From assembly GCA_019693395.1 (NCBI GenBank), contig JAAMXP010001742.1:1-14196 (forward strand): a DNA stretch of 14,196 bases. The letters run 5' to 3'. A program made the position numbers and the translations under genes. This stretch comes from Ettlia oleoabundans. Taxonomy: Eukaryota > Chlorophyta > Chlorophyceae > Chlamydomonadales. Numbering within the stretch: position 1 is the first letter of the stretch; each line of letters starts with the position of its first letter. This document shows positions 1-8,737 of the stretch, in pieces. The notes under the pieces are model-generated. The model was given only the letters and a program-made list of their open reading frames with translations, had not been told where the DNA came from and searched no databases.

Positions 1-47
1 CCCCCACACACACCCCCCCCGCACCCCCCCGCCTTGCTTGCTGGCAG

Positions 48-120
48 GTGCGGGTGTGCTGGTGCTGAGCACTGTGACTGTGGCCCGTCTTGCGGCTGCT
101 GCGGGAACAAGAAAGAGTAG
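48..120 (+). CDS. Metallothionein-like Cys-rich protein, last exon only (partial)
   Basis: A pyrimidine/CA-rich tract ends in ctggcag at 41-47, a good 3' splice site. The exon opens in phase 2: one base completes a codon begun upstream, then 23 codons run to TAG at 118-120. They read CGCAGAEHCDCGPSCGC followed by CGNKKE, with seven Cys in 23 residues arranged as CxC, CxC and CxCC. Clustered CxC and CC pairs with almost no aromatic or large hydrophobic residues are typical of metallothioneins, which bind Zn, Cu or Cd through thiolates in the cytosol. The rest of the gene lies left of the window, so length and subclass cannot be judged. It could instead be the tail of another Cys-rich protein, such as a zinc-knuckle protein. 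The next gene is convergent on the other strand. Confidence 0.5.
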
Positions 121-581
121 GAAGGTTGGAGGAAGCAAGTTTATGGATGGACCCTTACGTCTGCCGTAGGAAGGCTGCTCATTGTTGCTTCCGCGGCGAG
201 AAGTGGTTTGGCCCCACAGCGCCATGCTGGTTTGTTGACTTGATGTTAAAGCAGTATGCAGGAAATTGCTGAGCACAAGTACAGTTGATAAGACGTTGTT
301 GCATGAATATCGCGACGCAGCGGCTACTTATTCACCCTACTAAGCGGTGGTTCACCTGCTGTTGTGGATTTTTTCAACTGGGCGATGCGCTCAGCACGCC
401 TTGGTACCCATGTTTTTTTATCGGACTAGTTGCGCGCGCAGTTGTGCTTGTTGGACTGGTTGCGAGGCCACGCAACCTTAATCTTTATTGCCACTGCTTC
501 ACATCAAAGTTGTCAAGTCGGCATGACGCTGCCGCAGGATTTTTCACTCCGTTTTAACGCCTGTAATTCCCTCTTTTTCGC
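121..581 (+). other. 3' UTR of the Cys-rich gene
   Basis: About 460 bases follow the TAG with no convincing coding potential and lower GC than the exons. They contain an imperfect pair of 12-mers (ggactRgttgcg at 423-434 and 453-464). The TGTAA near 562 suggests cleavage around 575-585. The extent is inferred from that motif alone. Confidence 0.4.
562..566 (+). promoter_or_regulatory. TGTAA polyadenylation-type signal
   Basis: TGTAA lies in the T-rich 3' flank of the Cys-rich exon. In green algae such as Chlamydomonas this pentamer is the usual signal, 10-20 bases before cleavage. One copy in about 460 bases is not far from chance, so the call rests mainly on position and strand. Confidence 0.4.
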
Positions 582-878
582 TGTCTAATGTGCACGTAGA
601 GCGGTGGTGCCACAACAAATCACAGGGGAACGTATATCAGCACAACACGCACGCAAGCAAGCAAGAGCTTGCAAACCCAGGCCGCAAATGCAAACGGGTC
701 TTGTGCTTGCATCCAACACATGCATGTATCCCATGTTGCCAAGCGGGAACCCTTTAATACAACAGTCAACGCTCGCCAGGGGACGGCCCCCACCATATGC
801 TGCTTTGTTTACTACATACATAAGCTGCGCCAGCTGTTCAACTCCTCGCCTGCTGCACGTGACGCCACAGCTCCTCCA
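582..878. other. Convergent intergenic / 3' flank of the UCH gene
   Basis: This stretch separates the putative 3' end of the Cys-rich gene from the stop codon of the UCH gene on the opposite strand, so it should hold the UCH 3' UTR. It contains a short (GCAA)n run near 652-666. No TGTAA is seen on the minus strand here, so the UCH polyadenylation site is not identified. Confidence 0.4.
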
Positions 879-2689
879 TCAGTTGCCATCCTCATCGCCT
901 GCTGCTGCCAGAGCCATCAGGTTGAACTGGATGCTGTCGGCACCCGTCATGAACTTCTCTCGCACCACCCAGGCAGCAGTCTCCAGCAGCTGACCTGGCG
1001 GGCACGGCCCGTGGTTGACAGGGCCTGCCTTCCTGGGGCATAGCAGGGCATGGCAGGAGTGGCGGGGAAAACGTTAGTGCAATGCATGTCAGGGCGTGGC
1101 TACGCGATTGCTTGCAGTCGCAAGTGTTGGTAACAAGGGAGGACAGGTGACAATGCAGACATCGCTGCTGCAACAGGCATCCAGCCATGACCTTGGCCAT
1201 CCCTCTCACTTCATACTTCTGTAAAGCCTGAAAGATAATCTGCATCTGCAGCGTGCTGCCCGTGGCTCTCCAGCCCCAGCAAAAGCCAGAACGACACCAC
1301 TAGCAGCACCCCGTCTTTACCTGCCATCCAGCTCATAGATTGCACCGTCCACCTCCACAAAAGCAATGAAATGGAGGTTCAACTCCTCATCAGCTGGGGG
1401 TGCCGCTGTGGCACCCTGCTGCGCAGCCTCCTGCATGTATGCAGGTGGACAAGCAAGTGTGGCACCTGTGTAGACGACTGGCAACAATGCCAGTGGCCAG
1501 CCTTGTTGTTATTGCCCATGCTGTTTGGCCAGTGCTTGCCGTATTGCTGTGAATCCTGCAGCTGGCCAGCAGCTGATCAGTGGCCAGCAGTAGGCCAATG
1601 CTTATATCAGGAGTACCTTGTGAATGGAGTCGATATCAGGCGCGCCTTCTGGTGGGTTCTCCAAATATGCACCCCGCTCAGCTGGGCTTAGGTTCTCCGT
1701 TGCGGACAAGAACTGCTGCAAGAAAGAACCCTGGGCTGCAGGAGGAGACAAACATGGGGAGGCATCATGGCGGCGGCAGCAGACATCATGGAATGAACTG
1801 GCAGCTGAAGGGACATCTGTTTGCAGCTTGAAGATGTTCGCAAACTTGGGATAGGAGGAAAGGTCTGGACGGTAGGAGCCGCCGTAAGAGTGAAGCGCTT
1901 CACAGTGCAACACACCGCTCTAGCCATATTAACTCGGCGGCACCCGGGCTGTGTAGATGCCTCAGGAGGCAGGACAGGCAGTTAGAACCATGCCTGATAA
2001 AGGCATGGCACCCACGCACCAATATCTAGCTCCTGCCGCTTGTTGGCCACAGAATGCAGCAGGGCAATTGTGCCGCAGGCGTTGCCGATCGTTTGCTTCA
2101 TATAGTACAGCGATGGGCTGACCTGCTGTGTGCCCGCCTCAATCATTGCTTGCTCTGCAACAAAGCTTGCAGGCACAGGGCGAGGCAGGAACATAGCAAT
2201 GGGGCGTCCAGTAGCTTGGCCCAACAACGAGCTGTCGCTGGGCAAGCGTGTGGCGAGTTTTGGACGTTGCTTTGAAGATTGGCGACTCTAATCAGACATG
2301 AGCATATCTTGTTGCACAATCCACCGTGCTGTGTATTTACCCTGCTTGCGCGCCGCCTCCGTTGCCTCGGTGATGGGGAACAGAAGGAGAACAGCCGCCA
2401 CTGGCCGCGGCACCATGGCCAGCAGATCCTGCGGCACAAGTGTGGCTTGTCGAGCTACCACTGTTACACATTTTTCATGGGCGTTCCAGCTCCGTTGGCG
2501 CACGTCCGCGCTTTGTCAGGGCATGGACATGCGATCCCTGGCTGGTCCGTGCTGTGTGGCAGCCGGACTCACCTCGTCTAGACCGTACACATCGCAGAAC
2601 TGGTAACTGCCTGATGAGACCCCCAGCTTCTGCGCAAACTCGTTCAGCACTTCCGGGTTTGCCTCCAGAGGAATCCATCTCTTCCCCAT
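879..2689 (-). CDS. UCHL3: Ubiquitin carboxyl-terminal hydrolase, UCHL3 type (peptidase family C12), complete
   Basis: This cysteine protease removes small C-terminal adducts from ubiquitin (and, in UCHL3, Nedd8) in the cytosol and nucleus. Six exons, transcribed high to low: 2689-2573, 2428-2341, 2154-2020, 1735-1617, 1430-1321, 1032-879. All introns are GT..AG, phases agree, total 241 codons including TGA, giving 240 aa (human UCHL3 has 230). The start [14 protein letters not shown] matches the family N terminus, followed by [53 protein letters not shown] and FNLMALAAA. Catalytic residues read as Gln89 (oxyanion), Cys95 (nucleophile), His173 and Asp188; the first two fall at the human UCHL3 numbers. 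The variable segment at about 141-169 is the substrate-gating crossover loop, here Ala/Pro/Gln-rich. The frame stays open upstream of the ATG to a GTG near 2761, but homology puts the start at 2689. Confidence 0.95.
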
Positions 2690-3124
2690 TGCTGCTGTAG
2701 ATTTAGGAATCAATAATAACTTGAGCAATGGAAGCAAAGAAAAGTCTTTGCGACACCACACCTGCGACCGTCGCTGACCTGGCCGCTGACAAGGCCAGTC
2801 AGTTGTGTCAGACAGCTATGGCCAGGCGGGTCCACTGAGTGAGGCAGCTATGCGTTAGATTACCTGGTGCACATAACCGCCAAATTGGAATAAACTGAGG
2901 TGCAAGAGCATACACATTAGGGTTAGAGTTTGGGATAAGGAGACTTGAGGAGGGCAGCACAAGAAAACGAGCACAAAAATTGGCAGACGATTATGAGCAG
3001 GGAGCCTTGAGCAGAACAAGGAGTGGACTGGCGTGATAATGACAATCAGTCTGTTAACTCCGCTGCGGCATGGCAACAACATGTAAGAAACAATTTCTGG
3101 TCACCTGCACAAAATGTAGTGGTG
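2690..3124. other. Tandem intergenic region: 3' flank of the TPR gene and 5' flank of the UCH gene
   Basis: About 435 bases between two minus-strand genes. It must hold the TPR gene's 3' UTR and the UCH promoter and 5' UTR. The bases just upstream of the UCH ATG are A/T-rich. A cgcag|gtgtgg junction near 2761-2766 (minus strand) could be the 3' splice site of a UTR intron. I see no TATA box and no minus-strand TGTAA. A minus-strand reading frame at 3082-2855 resembles no family I know. Confidence 0.4.
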
Positions 3125-6100
3125 CTATAGCTGGGTGGAGAGGCGGCTAGCGCTGGGCGGCCGCACGGCTACCAGTCCCTTACTGGCCTTATCGAGCGGC
3201 AGAGTGGCCTTGCCATTGGCAGCTGCAGCAGCCAGGCTGCCCATTGACTTGCTAGTCAAACTGCTAGCAGATTTGCTGCTGCCTACCGTCTTGCTGCCAG
3301 TCCGGGAGTGACCACGCTTGGGCTGGTGGGAGGAAGCAAGCAATGGCGCTTTGCGGGCAGCGTGGGTGGCGCCTGCAGGCGTTCACAGTTGGGAGTGAGG
3401 CATTCAATCGAGTGTGCCAAGCATTTGCTCCATCATGCCCTGCTTTTGCTACCTCCACTTCCCTTACTGCCAATCGCCCTGCTGGCGCTCCTCGTACTCA
3501 CCCGTCGGCAGGTGGCGGGCCTGGCGCTGCTGGAAAGCCTTCAACGCCTTGTGCAGGGATGATGTAATCTGCGCCTTATGCCCCAGGCACTTGCTGGCGA
3601 TAAGGTCAGCACTGCAGCAAGGAGGGAAGGACAGCATCAAGACGACAGTGCCACAGAATTAGGGGAGGTGTCAGTGTGGGGCCCGCCATGTGATGAGACA
3701 ACCCGATCAAGGTCCGACAGCTACTGAACTTGCCAGCCATGCTTGAACGACTTGGAGGTGCACTTCAGCACATCCAGCAAGCCGGCAGCACCCACCGTGC
3801 AAAGCTGACCAGTGCCTCTCTCAGGTGTCCCAGCTTCTCGTGCTCCACAGCGGCATTGTGGTAGGCCATGGCCAGCACATTGGCGCAGCCCAGCAGGAGA
3901 TGCGAGGCGCCAGGGAGGGCCAGCTGCCGCACAAGGACGCTCAGGCCCTCCTGCACACACATCCAGTACGCAGGTTTGGGAGAGGGAGAAGGCGGGTATG
4001 CAGGTAAAAGTTCACAGATAACAGGAAAAAGAGCAACGTGTGCCTGCACTGGCACAAGCAAGGGCTGTGGGGCAGTATCCGTCATCTGTGCTGCTCCATC
4101 ATGCACAGCAATACTGTTGCAGTTGCAAAAAACCATGTAATCATCACCAATAGAGGTTGCATGAAGTGGGTGGCACCAAAGCAGTATGTTTTTGGTGTAA
4201 TCACCTGGAATGGCAGGTGGTGCGCCCAGAGATGGCGCTGCAGCAAGATGATGGCCCGCTCAGCGTGTGCAAGCGCCTGCAGCAATCCACAGGGAACAGA
4301 GAGTGTTCCACATGGGCTTCGCTGCGGAGGCCACGCGCCATAGCGTTGGGCAATTGCTGTCAACCAAAGCTATACATAATTGATGCCGTCCAAACCTCTT
4401 GCTCCACTCTTCAACTACAACTGCTCATAGTCGTTAACAACTCCCACAGCAGTCCCACATACAATCGCCCCCCCCCCCCTCCTTCACACCGCGAGCCTCT
4501 CAGCGCACAGTTGACCCCCCTGCACCCACCTCCTTAGGCCTCTTGAGCGCGGAGAACGCTGCTGAGATGTTAAGGTGCGTGCTACTGCTGTTCTGCACGG
4601 GTCCTCCCAGCTCCTCAAGCGCCAACGCCTTTTGCAAGTACTGCAGGCAGGCAGCACGGGAGGCAAACACTCAGTTGAGCAGCACGCAGTAATTCTCAGC
4701 AAACTGCAACAACGGGTGGACAAGTGCAGAGGCATACCAAGGTCGAGAACATGAGAGAGAAAACTAGTGCGTCGACACACCCAGCCAGACCTTGAGAGTA
4801 AGGCTGTGCTGCCGCTATGCGCAGACCACAGGCTCAGCCCAGCTTGTTCAACCTACTCCACAAACCACCCAGCAGCAATGTTCGCACCTGCAGAGCCAGC
4901 TGCGGCATGTTGCGTCGCTTCAGCAGGCATCCGAGGTTGTTGTAGGTGATGGCTGCCATGCGCTGCCGCCGCTGCACATGGCTCCCCCACATCGCCTCAT
5001 TCTCTACTATCGCCTCGGCCTTGCGTAGCTGCAGGAGTAGGAATGAGAGGGGCTAGTGAGGCAGGCAGATTATTGGCAGCTGCCGGTATGGGCACGGGAC
5101 CGCAAAGCAATATAAAGCTCCCAGAGCAGCCATCCCTCAAGCTTCAAAAATTCACAAAAATACGTGGTGCATAAGGAATCAGTCGAGCTCAGCCACGCCC
5201 AATTGGCAGCATGCAACATGCGGAAGGTCCAAGCCAGCATCAAGCGTAATGCCAGGTCAGCCAGATGAAACCAAGCCAATGGCTGTGCCACAACATCCCA
5301 AGGCACAGCCCTTCAAAGGCCTGCATGTCAGGCCGCCTGTCGCGCTCACCAGCCCGAGCGCCTCTTCATGCTGGCGCCGCTCCATCAATTTCAGCCCCAG
5401 GTTGTTGTACAGCTTGGCCATCTGCTGGCTGTAGGCTGCAGACGGCACACACATGGGGCATGCCATGTCACATCACAGATGGGGCATGCCACGTCACATC
5501 ACAGGAGGGAAGAAGTCTAACAAGGACTGCATTGTAAAGCCTCTCTCAACAAGAGCAACTCTCGCGTCACGAGCACATCCAGCCGCATGAGAAGCCAGAA
5601 GCAAAGGAGCAGAGTGTCTCAGCAGTGATACAGCGGCAAATGAGACAGGACCCCCCACTGAGAAGTGCATAGAAGCGCAGCAGCCACCTGTGGGGTCTCC
5701 CGCATCGGGGGAGATGCCAAGTCGCTCCGCCAGCTGGTCATCCAGCCCACTGCGCCCACCAAAGCTAGAGGCGCCTGTAGAGGACAGCAGGGCAAGGTGA
5801 GACACCAATGCGATGCGGATGGCGGTCAGGTCTGGAAGCACTCTGGGTTGTTTAACCCAAACTAAGGTTCCAGGGTGTCGCCATAACAATACAATCACGA
5901 ACGCAGCCAATTGGCCACAACAGGCTGCACAGACGGCGAAGGGCCAGGCAGATAGCTTAGTGGCGACGTAATCTGCAGCAGGGGCAGGGCCACACCTGTC
6001 GCACTGGCTGGGCTGCTACCGTGAAGGGTCTCCCCTTCGAGTGCCTCCAGCGCCCGACTGAGCTCACTAATGTCATCAGGCAGGTCCTCGTCGCTTATAG

Positions 6101-7175
6101 CATCTTCCGAAGGTGAGGGGAGGTCAAATCAACAGAGATTGAGACGCCATGTTGTTGAAGCAATTGCAATTGTGGGGCTTGGAACGCTAGAAGACAACGG
6201 GGTTGGAGTAGCGCACTCAAAGTTGATGAGGATGGCAGAGGAGCAAACGAGGCGTAACTCATTGCACGGGGCTGTCTGGGTAGGCTGGAGGGGAAGATAG
6301 CTATAGGCTGCGGCAATGCGGAGCGACAGCCCAAGAAGCAGCGGCCGAGACGGCAGGCACGCACCTGAGACAACAGACATGCAGTCGTCGGCACCCCCAG
6401 CTCCCTCGGTCAGGAACATCATCGTGGCCAAGGCATCGGTTATGTTGTCCTCTGTAGTGGCAGCCCCGCCTTCAGCTGCCCCATCTGCATGGCCGCTGCT
6501 GCCTGTCGCTGCACAGGCGACATCCTTGTGCGCCCCTTCCGCTGTTGGTGAGTCGCCCTCACCGCTGCCCTCGGCTGAGGGTGCAGCCGAGTCGTGCCAC
6601 GCGGGGTGCTGCTGCTGCTCAGTGCTGCCCTGCACTTCCCCCTCTTGGTGATCCAGGCCTGGTGAGGCTGGCTGATCTTCCAGGTGGTGGTGGCTGCCTG
6701 AAGGCTCCATGCCATCATGCAGCACCCCATCCAACTCCAGTGGCCCGGCCACAAGCTCATAGTCAACTCCCAGCTCGCAGCCAGCATCATCCAGCGTGTG
6801 CCCCGTTTGGTGCTGGCATTGGATCACGGATGGCGACTGGGGGCGAGGGGGCGGCCGGGGCGGCAGCCCAGCCGTTGCACCAGCGGGGGACTCTGGCTCT
6901 AGCTGGCTGCCGGTGGCTTGCTGCTCGCCCTGTACCTGCGCAAGCCCTTCCGAAGCTGGAACAGGCTCGGTAATTTGGAGTTTGGGTGCAGACAATCCCT
7001 CCACTGCTGCTACTGTTGCTGCTGCTGCGACTTCTGCAGCTGCCGCCACGTGCCGCTCTGCTGCGCTGGAGTCTGCCACGCTGCTGGGACCCTCACTGGT
7101 CGCGGCCGCCTCGTCCTGCAGCTTGGAGGAACTCCCCAGCCTCTTCTTGATGCCCTTCTTTATGGCCTTCAGCAT
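3125..7175 (-). CDS. Kinesin-light-chain-like TPR protein with long low-complexity N terminus, complete
   Basis: Ten exons, high to low: 7175-6365, 6103-5996, 5774-5688, 5435-5350, 5028-4888, 4640-4530, 4276-4205, 3950-3796, 3611-3502, 3372-3125. All introns are GT..AG, phases agree, total 643 codons including TAG, giving 642 aa. An in-frame TGA at 7211-7209 lies 12 codons before the ATG, supporting the start. Residues 1-20 are basic (MLKAIKKGIKKRLGSSSK); 21-300 are Ala/Glu/Ser/Pro/Gly-rich and probably disordered. Four TPR units follow: about 341-374 (LYNNLGLKLMERRQHEEAL), 388-423 (TYNNLGCLLKRRN...LALQYLQKAL), 430-463 (HLNISAAFSALKRPKEAL) and 498-533 (AYHNAAVEHEKLGHLREAL). The tail (561-642) is Ser/Lys/Arg-rich. 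The YNNLG pattern resembles TPR_12/kinesin light chain repeats, which are protein-binding scaffolds. No enzymatic domain is seen and the partner is unknown. It is not a true kinesin light chain: the N-terminal heptad coiled coil is missing. Confidence 0.88.
4468..4479. repeat. C12 homopolymer in a TPR-gene intron
   Basis: Twelve consecutive C (12 G on the coding strand) sit in the intron between the sixth and seventh exons of the minus-strand TPR gene. It is probably length-variable and prone to sequencing error, with no coding effect. Confidence 0.9.
5453..5504. repeat. Two tandem copies of a 26-bp unit in an intron
   Basis: Units at 5453-5478 and 5479-5504 share atggggcatgcca, then t or c, then gtcacatcacag, with a single difference. 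They lie in the third intron of the minus-strand TPR gene, about 18 bases upstream (in transcript sense) of the 3' splice site at 5436. This looks like a young local duplication; no function is evident. Confidence 0.9.
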
Positions 7176-8192
7176 GTTGCGCAGTTGCAGTCGCGCTGTT
7201 TCTCTTGCTCAGTCTTGTTGCGCTCAAGACTGGCCTGCAGGCTGGGAGCTTTACATTGGTGAACACAGCTGCCAACGGTTTGTGTCGGGCTTGCCAGAAT
7301 GGGCCAGAATGAGCGGCCCCGCCAGCATCTCCGGTCTAGAGCCCATCGTCTTTCCAAAGCGCGGGGCCAAAATGCGCCTCTTCGGCATCGCCCATGTGCT
7401 CTCATGAATGCAATGGATCGCCTCAGGACAGCGCAAACCATAGCAAGCATGCCAACTGCTGATCAATCTGCGCCGTCAGACTCGCAACTTCGAACCTGCT
7501 GCAGCAGATTCACAGTAACAGTGCGGTTTATGAGCGGCTTTTCCGGCAGGGAAGGCTGTGCAGCCAGACAAGAAACAGCAGGCAGCGCCGGGCAGGGGTG
7601 GGGTCGGTGAGCGGTGGTGCGTGCGCTGGGATGGCTACAAGCTGGGAAGGACAGCGGCCCCACGTGCTCAATGTGCAATCAGTAGGTACTGCTCCATCAA
7701 CAGTCAACAGACAGGTTGCAAGGAAGGGGTTGGATGGTGGTTCCCGAGCAGCACAGAGGTTGGCACGGATGGCCCGCCCTGGCCAGCAGGAGGGCAATGT
7801 GACAAGGAGCAAATGTTGTCATGAAGAGCTTTCTCCACCCATGATGCGGTTCCAAATCATGAAGCTCATCGCCAGCCTGCATGCCTTTTGAGCAGCACAA
7901 GCGCGCGTTCACACCAGGATGCGGAAGGGACTAACGTAGTAACTGTCCCCGCTGCCCTGGTCTCCAAGCAGGCTGAACCTCCAACCGCCGATACCGCTGC
8001 CGATTGCTGCAAAGCTCAGCTCTGCCAGCATCCAGGGAAGCATGTTGTAGCAGCATGGGCTTCCTGAAAGCAGCCACCATCCCAGCTTGGCACCTGAGCA
8101 GAGACGCATTTGGACTCGTCCTCTCCTGTTTTTATCGGCAGTTGCGGTTGAAAATCAAATGCAACGACCCTTGCGAGCTCTGAAACTCCCTT
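7176..8192. other. Divergent spacer between the two TPR genes, proximal part
   Basis: About 1 kb with no gene I can support. It includes the 5' UTR and promoter of the minus-strand TPR gene; no TATA box is obvious on that side. Several short frames are open on both strands (for example minus 8109-7909, ending GDQGSGDSYYVSPFRILV, and plus 7558-7824), but none matches a family I recognise or joins a neighbour by plausible splicing. A minus-strand TGTAA at 7255-7251 could end an unseen gene or be chance. Confidence 0.4.
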
Positions 8193-8198
8193 TATAAA
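8193..8198 (+). promoter_or_regulatory. TATA box (TATAAA), candidate for the plus-strand TPR gene
   Basis: The sequence ccctttataaatcgagg contains a consensus TATAAA inside a more GC-rich spacer. A start site about 30 bases downstream would give a 5' leader of roughly 510 bases before the ATG at 8738. The element is partly symmetric (tttataaa), so it could also serve the minus strand. Position and consensus are the only evidence. Confidence 0.4.
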
Positions 8199-8533
8199 TC
8201 GAGGTGGACTTTCTGAGGCCTGCTGACTGTGCCTCTTCGTTGCTATCTGCCATCAAGCTCCCACTGAACCATTATGCTTGTATATGCAAGGTTGCTGCAG
8301 CCACTATACAAGTTAAAGGCGTTGCAAAGCCTCTCGTTCCGCTGCTGCACTCCCATCAGCTCTTCAACTTCTGCATCACACCGTGCACGCGGCGGAACAC
8401 TTAAAACCCGATAAATTCTCCGGAGAGCACGGTCGATAAATCGCCGCAGCACGGCGGGGTGCACTGGGCGTCAGGCATCAGCGACCGGCGGCAAGAGGGA
8501 CCTGCGCCTGGCGGCAGGCGGTAGTGGGGCACC

Positions 8534-8724
8534 ATGCAGGTAGAGATGGCGAGTTACACGCCGACTTCAGTGGATGATGTGCAGGCCGTGATACATGAGA
8601 GTAATGACGACACTTGTGATGTGTTGTTTGCACACACGCTTTGTTATTCCAGGAGAAGGCCCCAATCTCCCTGCCGCGCCACGTAGCAGTGCATCCGCTG
8701 TTGGCCCTGTTTGCTGAGCGCTGA
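8534..8724 (+). other. Candidate upstream ORF, unspliced or with a 113-base intron
   Basis: An ATG in good context (caccATGC) at 8534 opens 50 codons to TAG at 8684-8686. Alternatively, ATGCAG is followed directly by gtagag (8540), and ttattccag ends at 8652. Splicing these gives a 25-codon ORF ending at TGA 8722-8724, only 13 bases before the main ATG. Either form would be a translated leader peptide if transcription starts upstream. It could also be chance, with transcription starting further downstream. Confidence 0.3.
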
Positions 8725-8737
8725 GCTTCCCTGAGCC

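Noticed and set aside
285..557. 90-codon open frame in the 3' flank of the Cys-rich gene
   Set aside because: It starts at TTG, has no recognisable domain, and ends near the putative polyadenylation signal; best read as UTR.
1988..2008. 8-bp inverted repeat CCATGCCT/AGGCATGG just inside a UCH intron
   Set aside because: Short stem near the 5' splice site; structures of this size are frequent by chance at this GC content.
2690..2761. N-terminal extension of the UCH protein with a hydrophobic, signal-like stretch
   Set aside because: The upstream frame opens at a GTG, not an ATG, and the ATG at 2689 gives exactly the family N terminus.
2915..2928. Interstitial telomere-like repeat (attagggttag)
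   Set aside because: Less than two repeat units; expected by chance.
3721..3781. Micro-exon encoding SFKHGWQ in the minus-strand TPR gene
   Set aside because: Using the donor after 3796 and acceptor before 3611 keeps phase and gives a perfect TPR helix (EALVSFARADLIASKCLG). The micro-exon shifts the TPR spacing by one.
6545..7407. Plus-strand open frames opposite exon 1 of the minus-strand TPR gene
   Set aside because: They are Cys/Ala/Pro-rich shadows of a low-complexity exon. The minus strand has an upstream in-frame stop, an ATG and matching splice phases.
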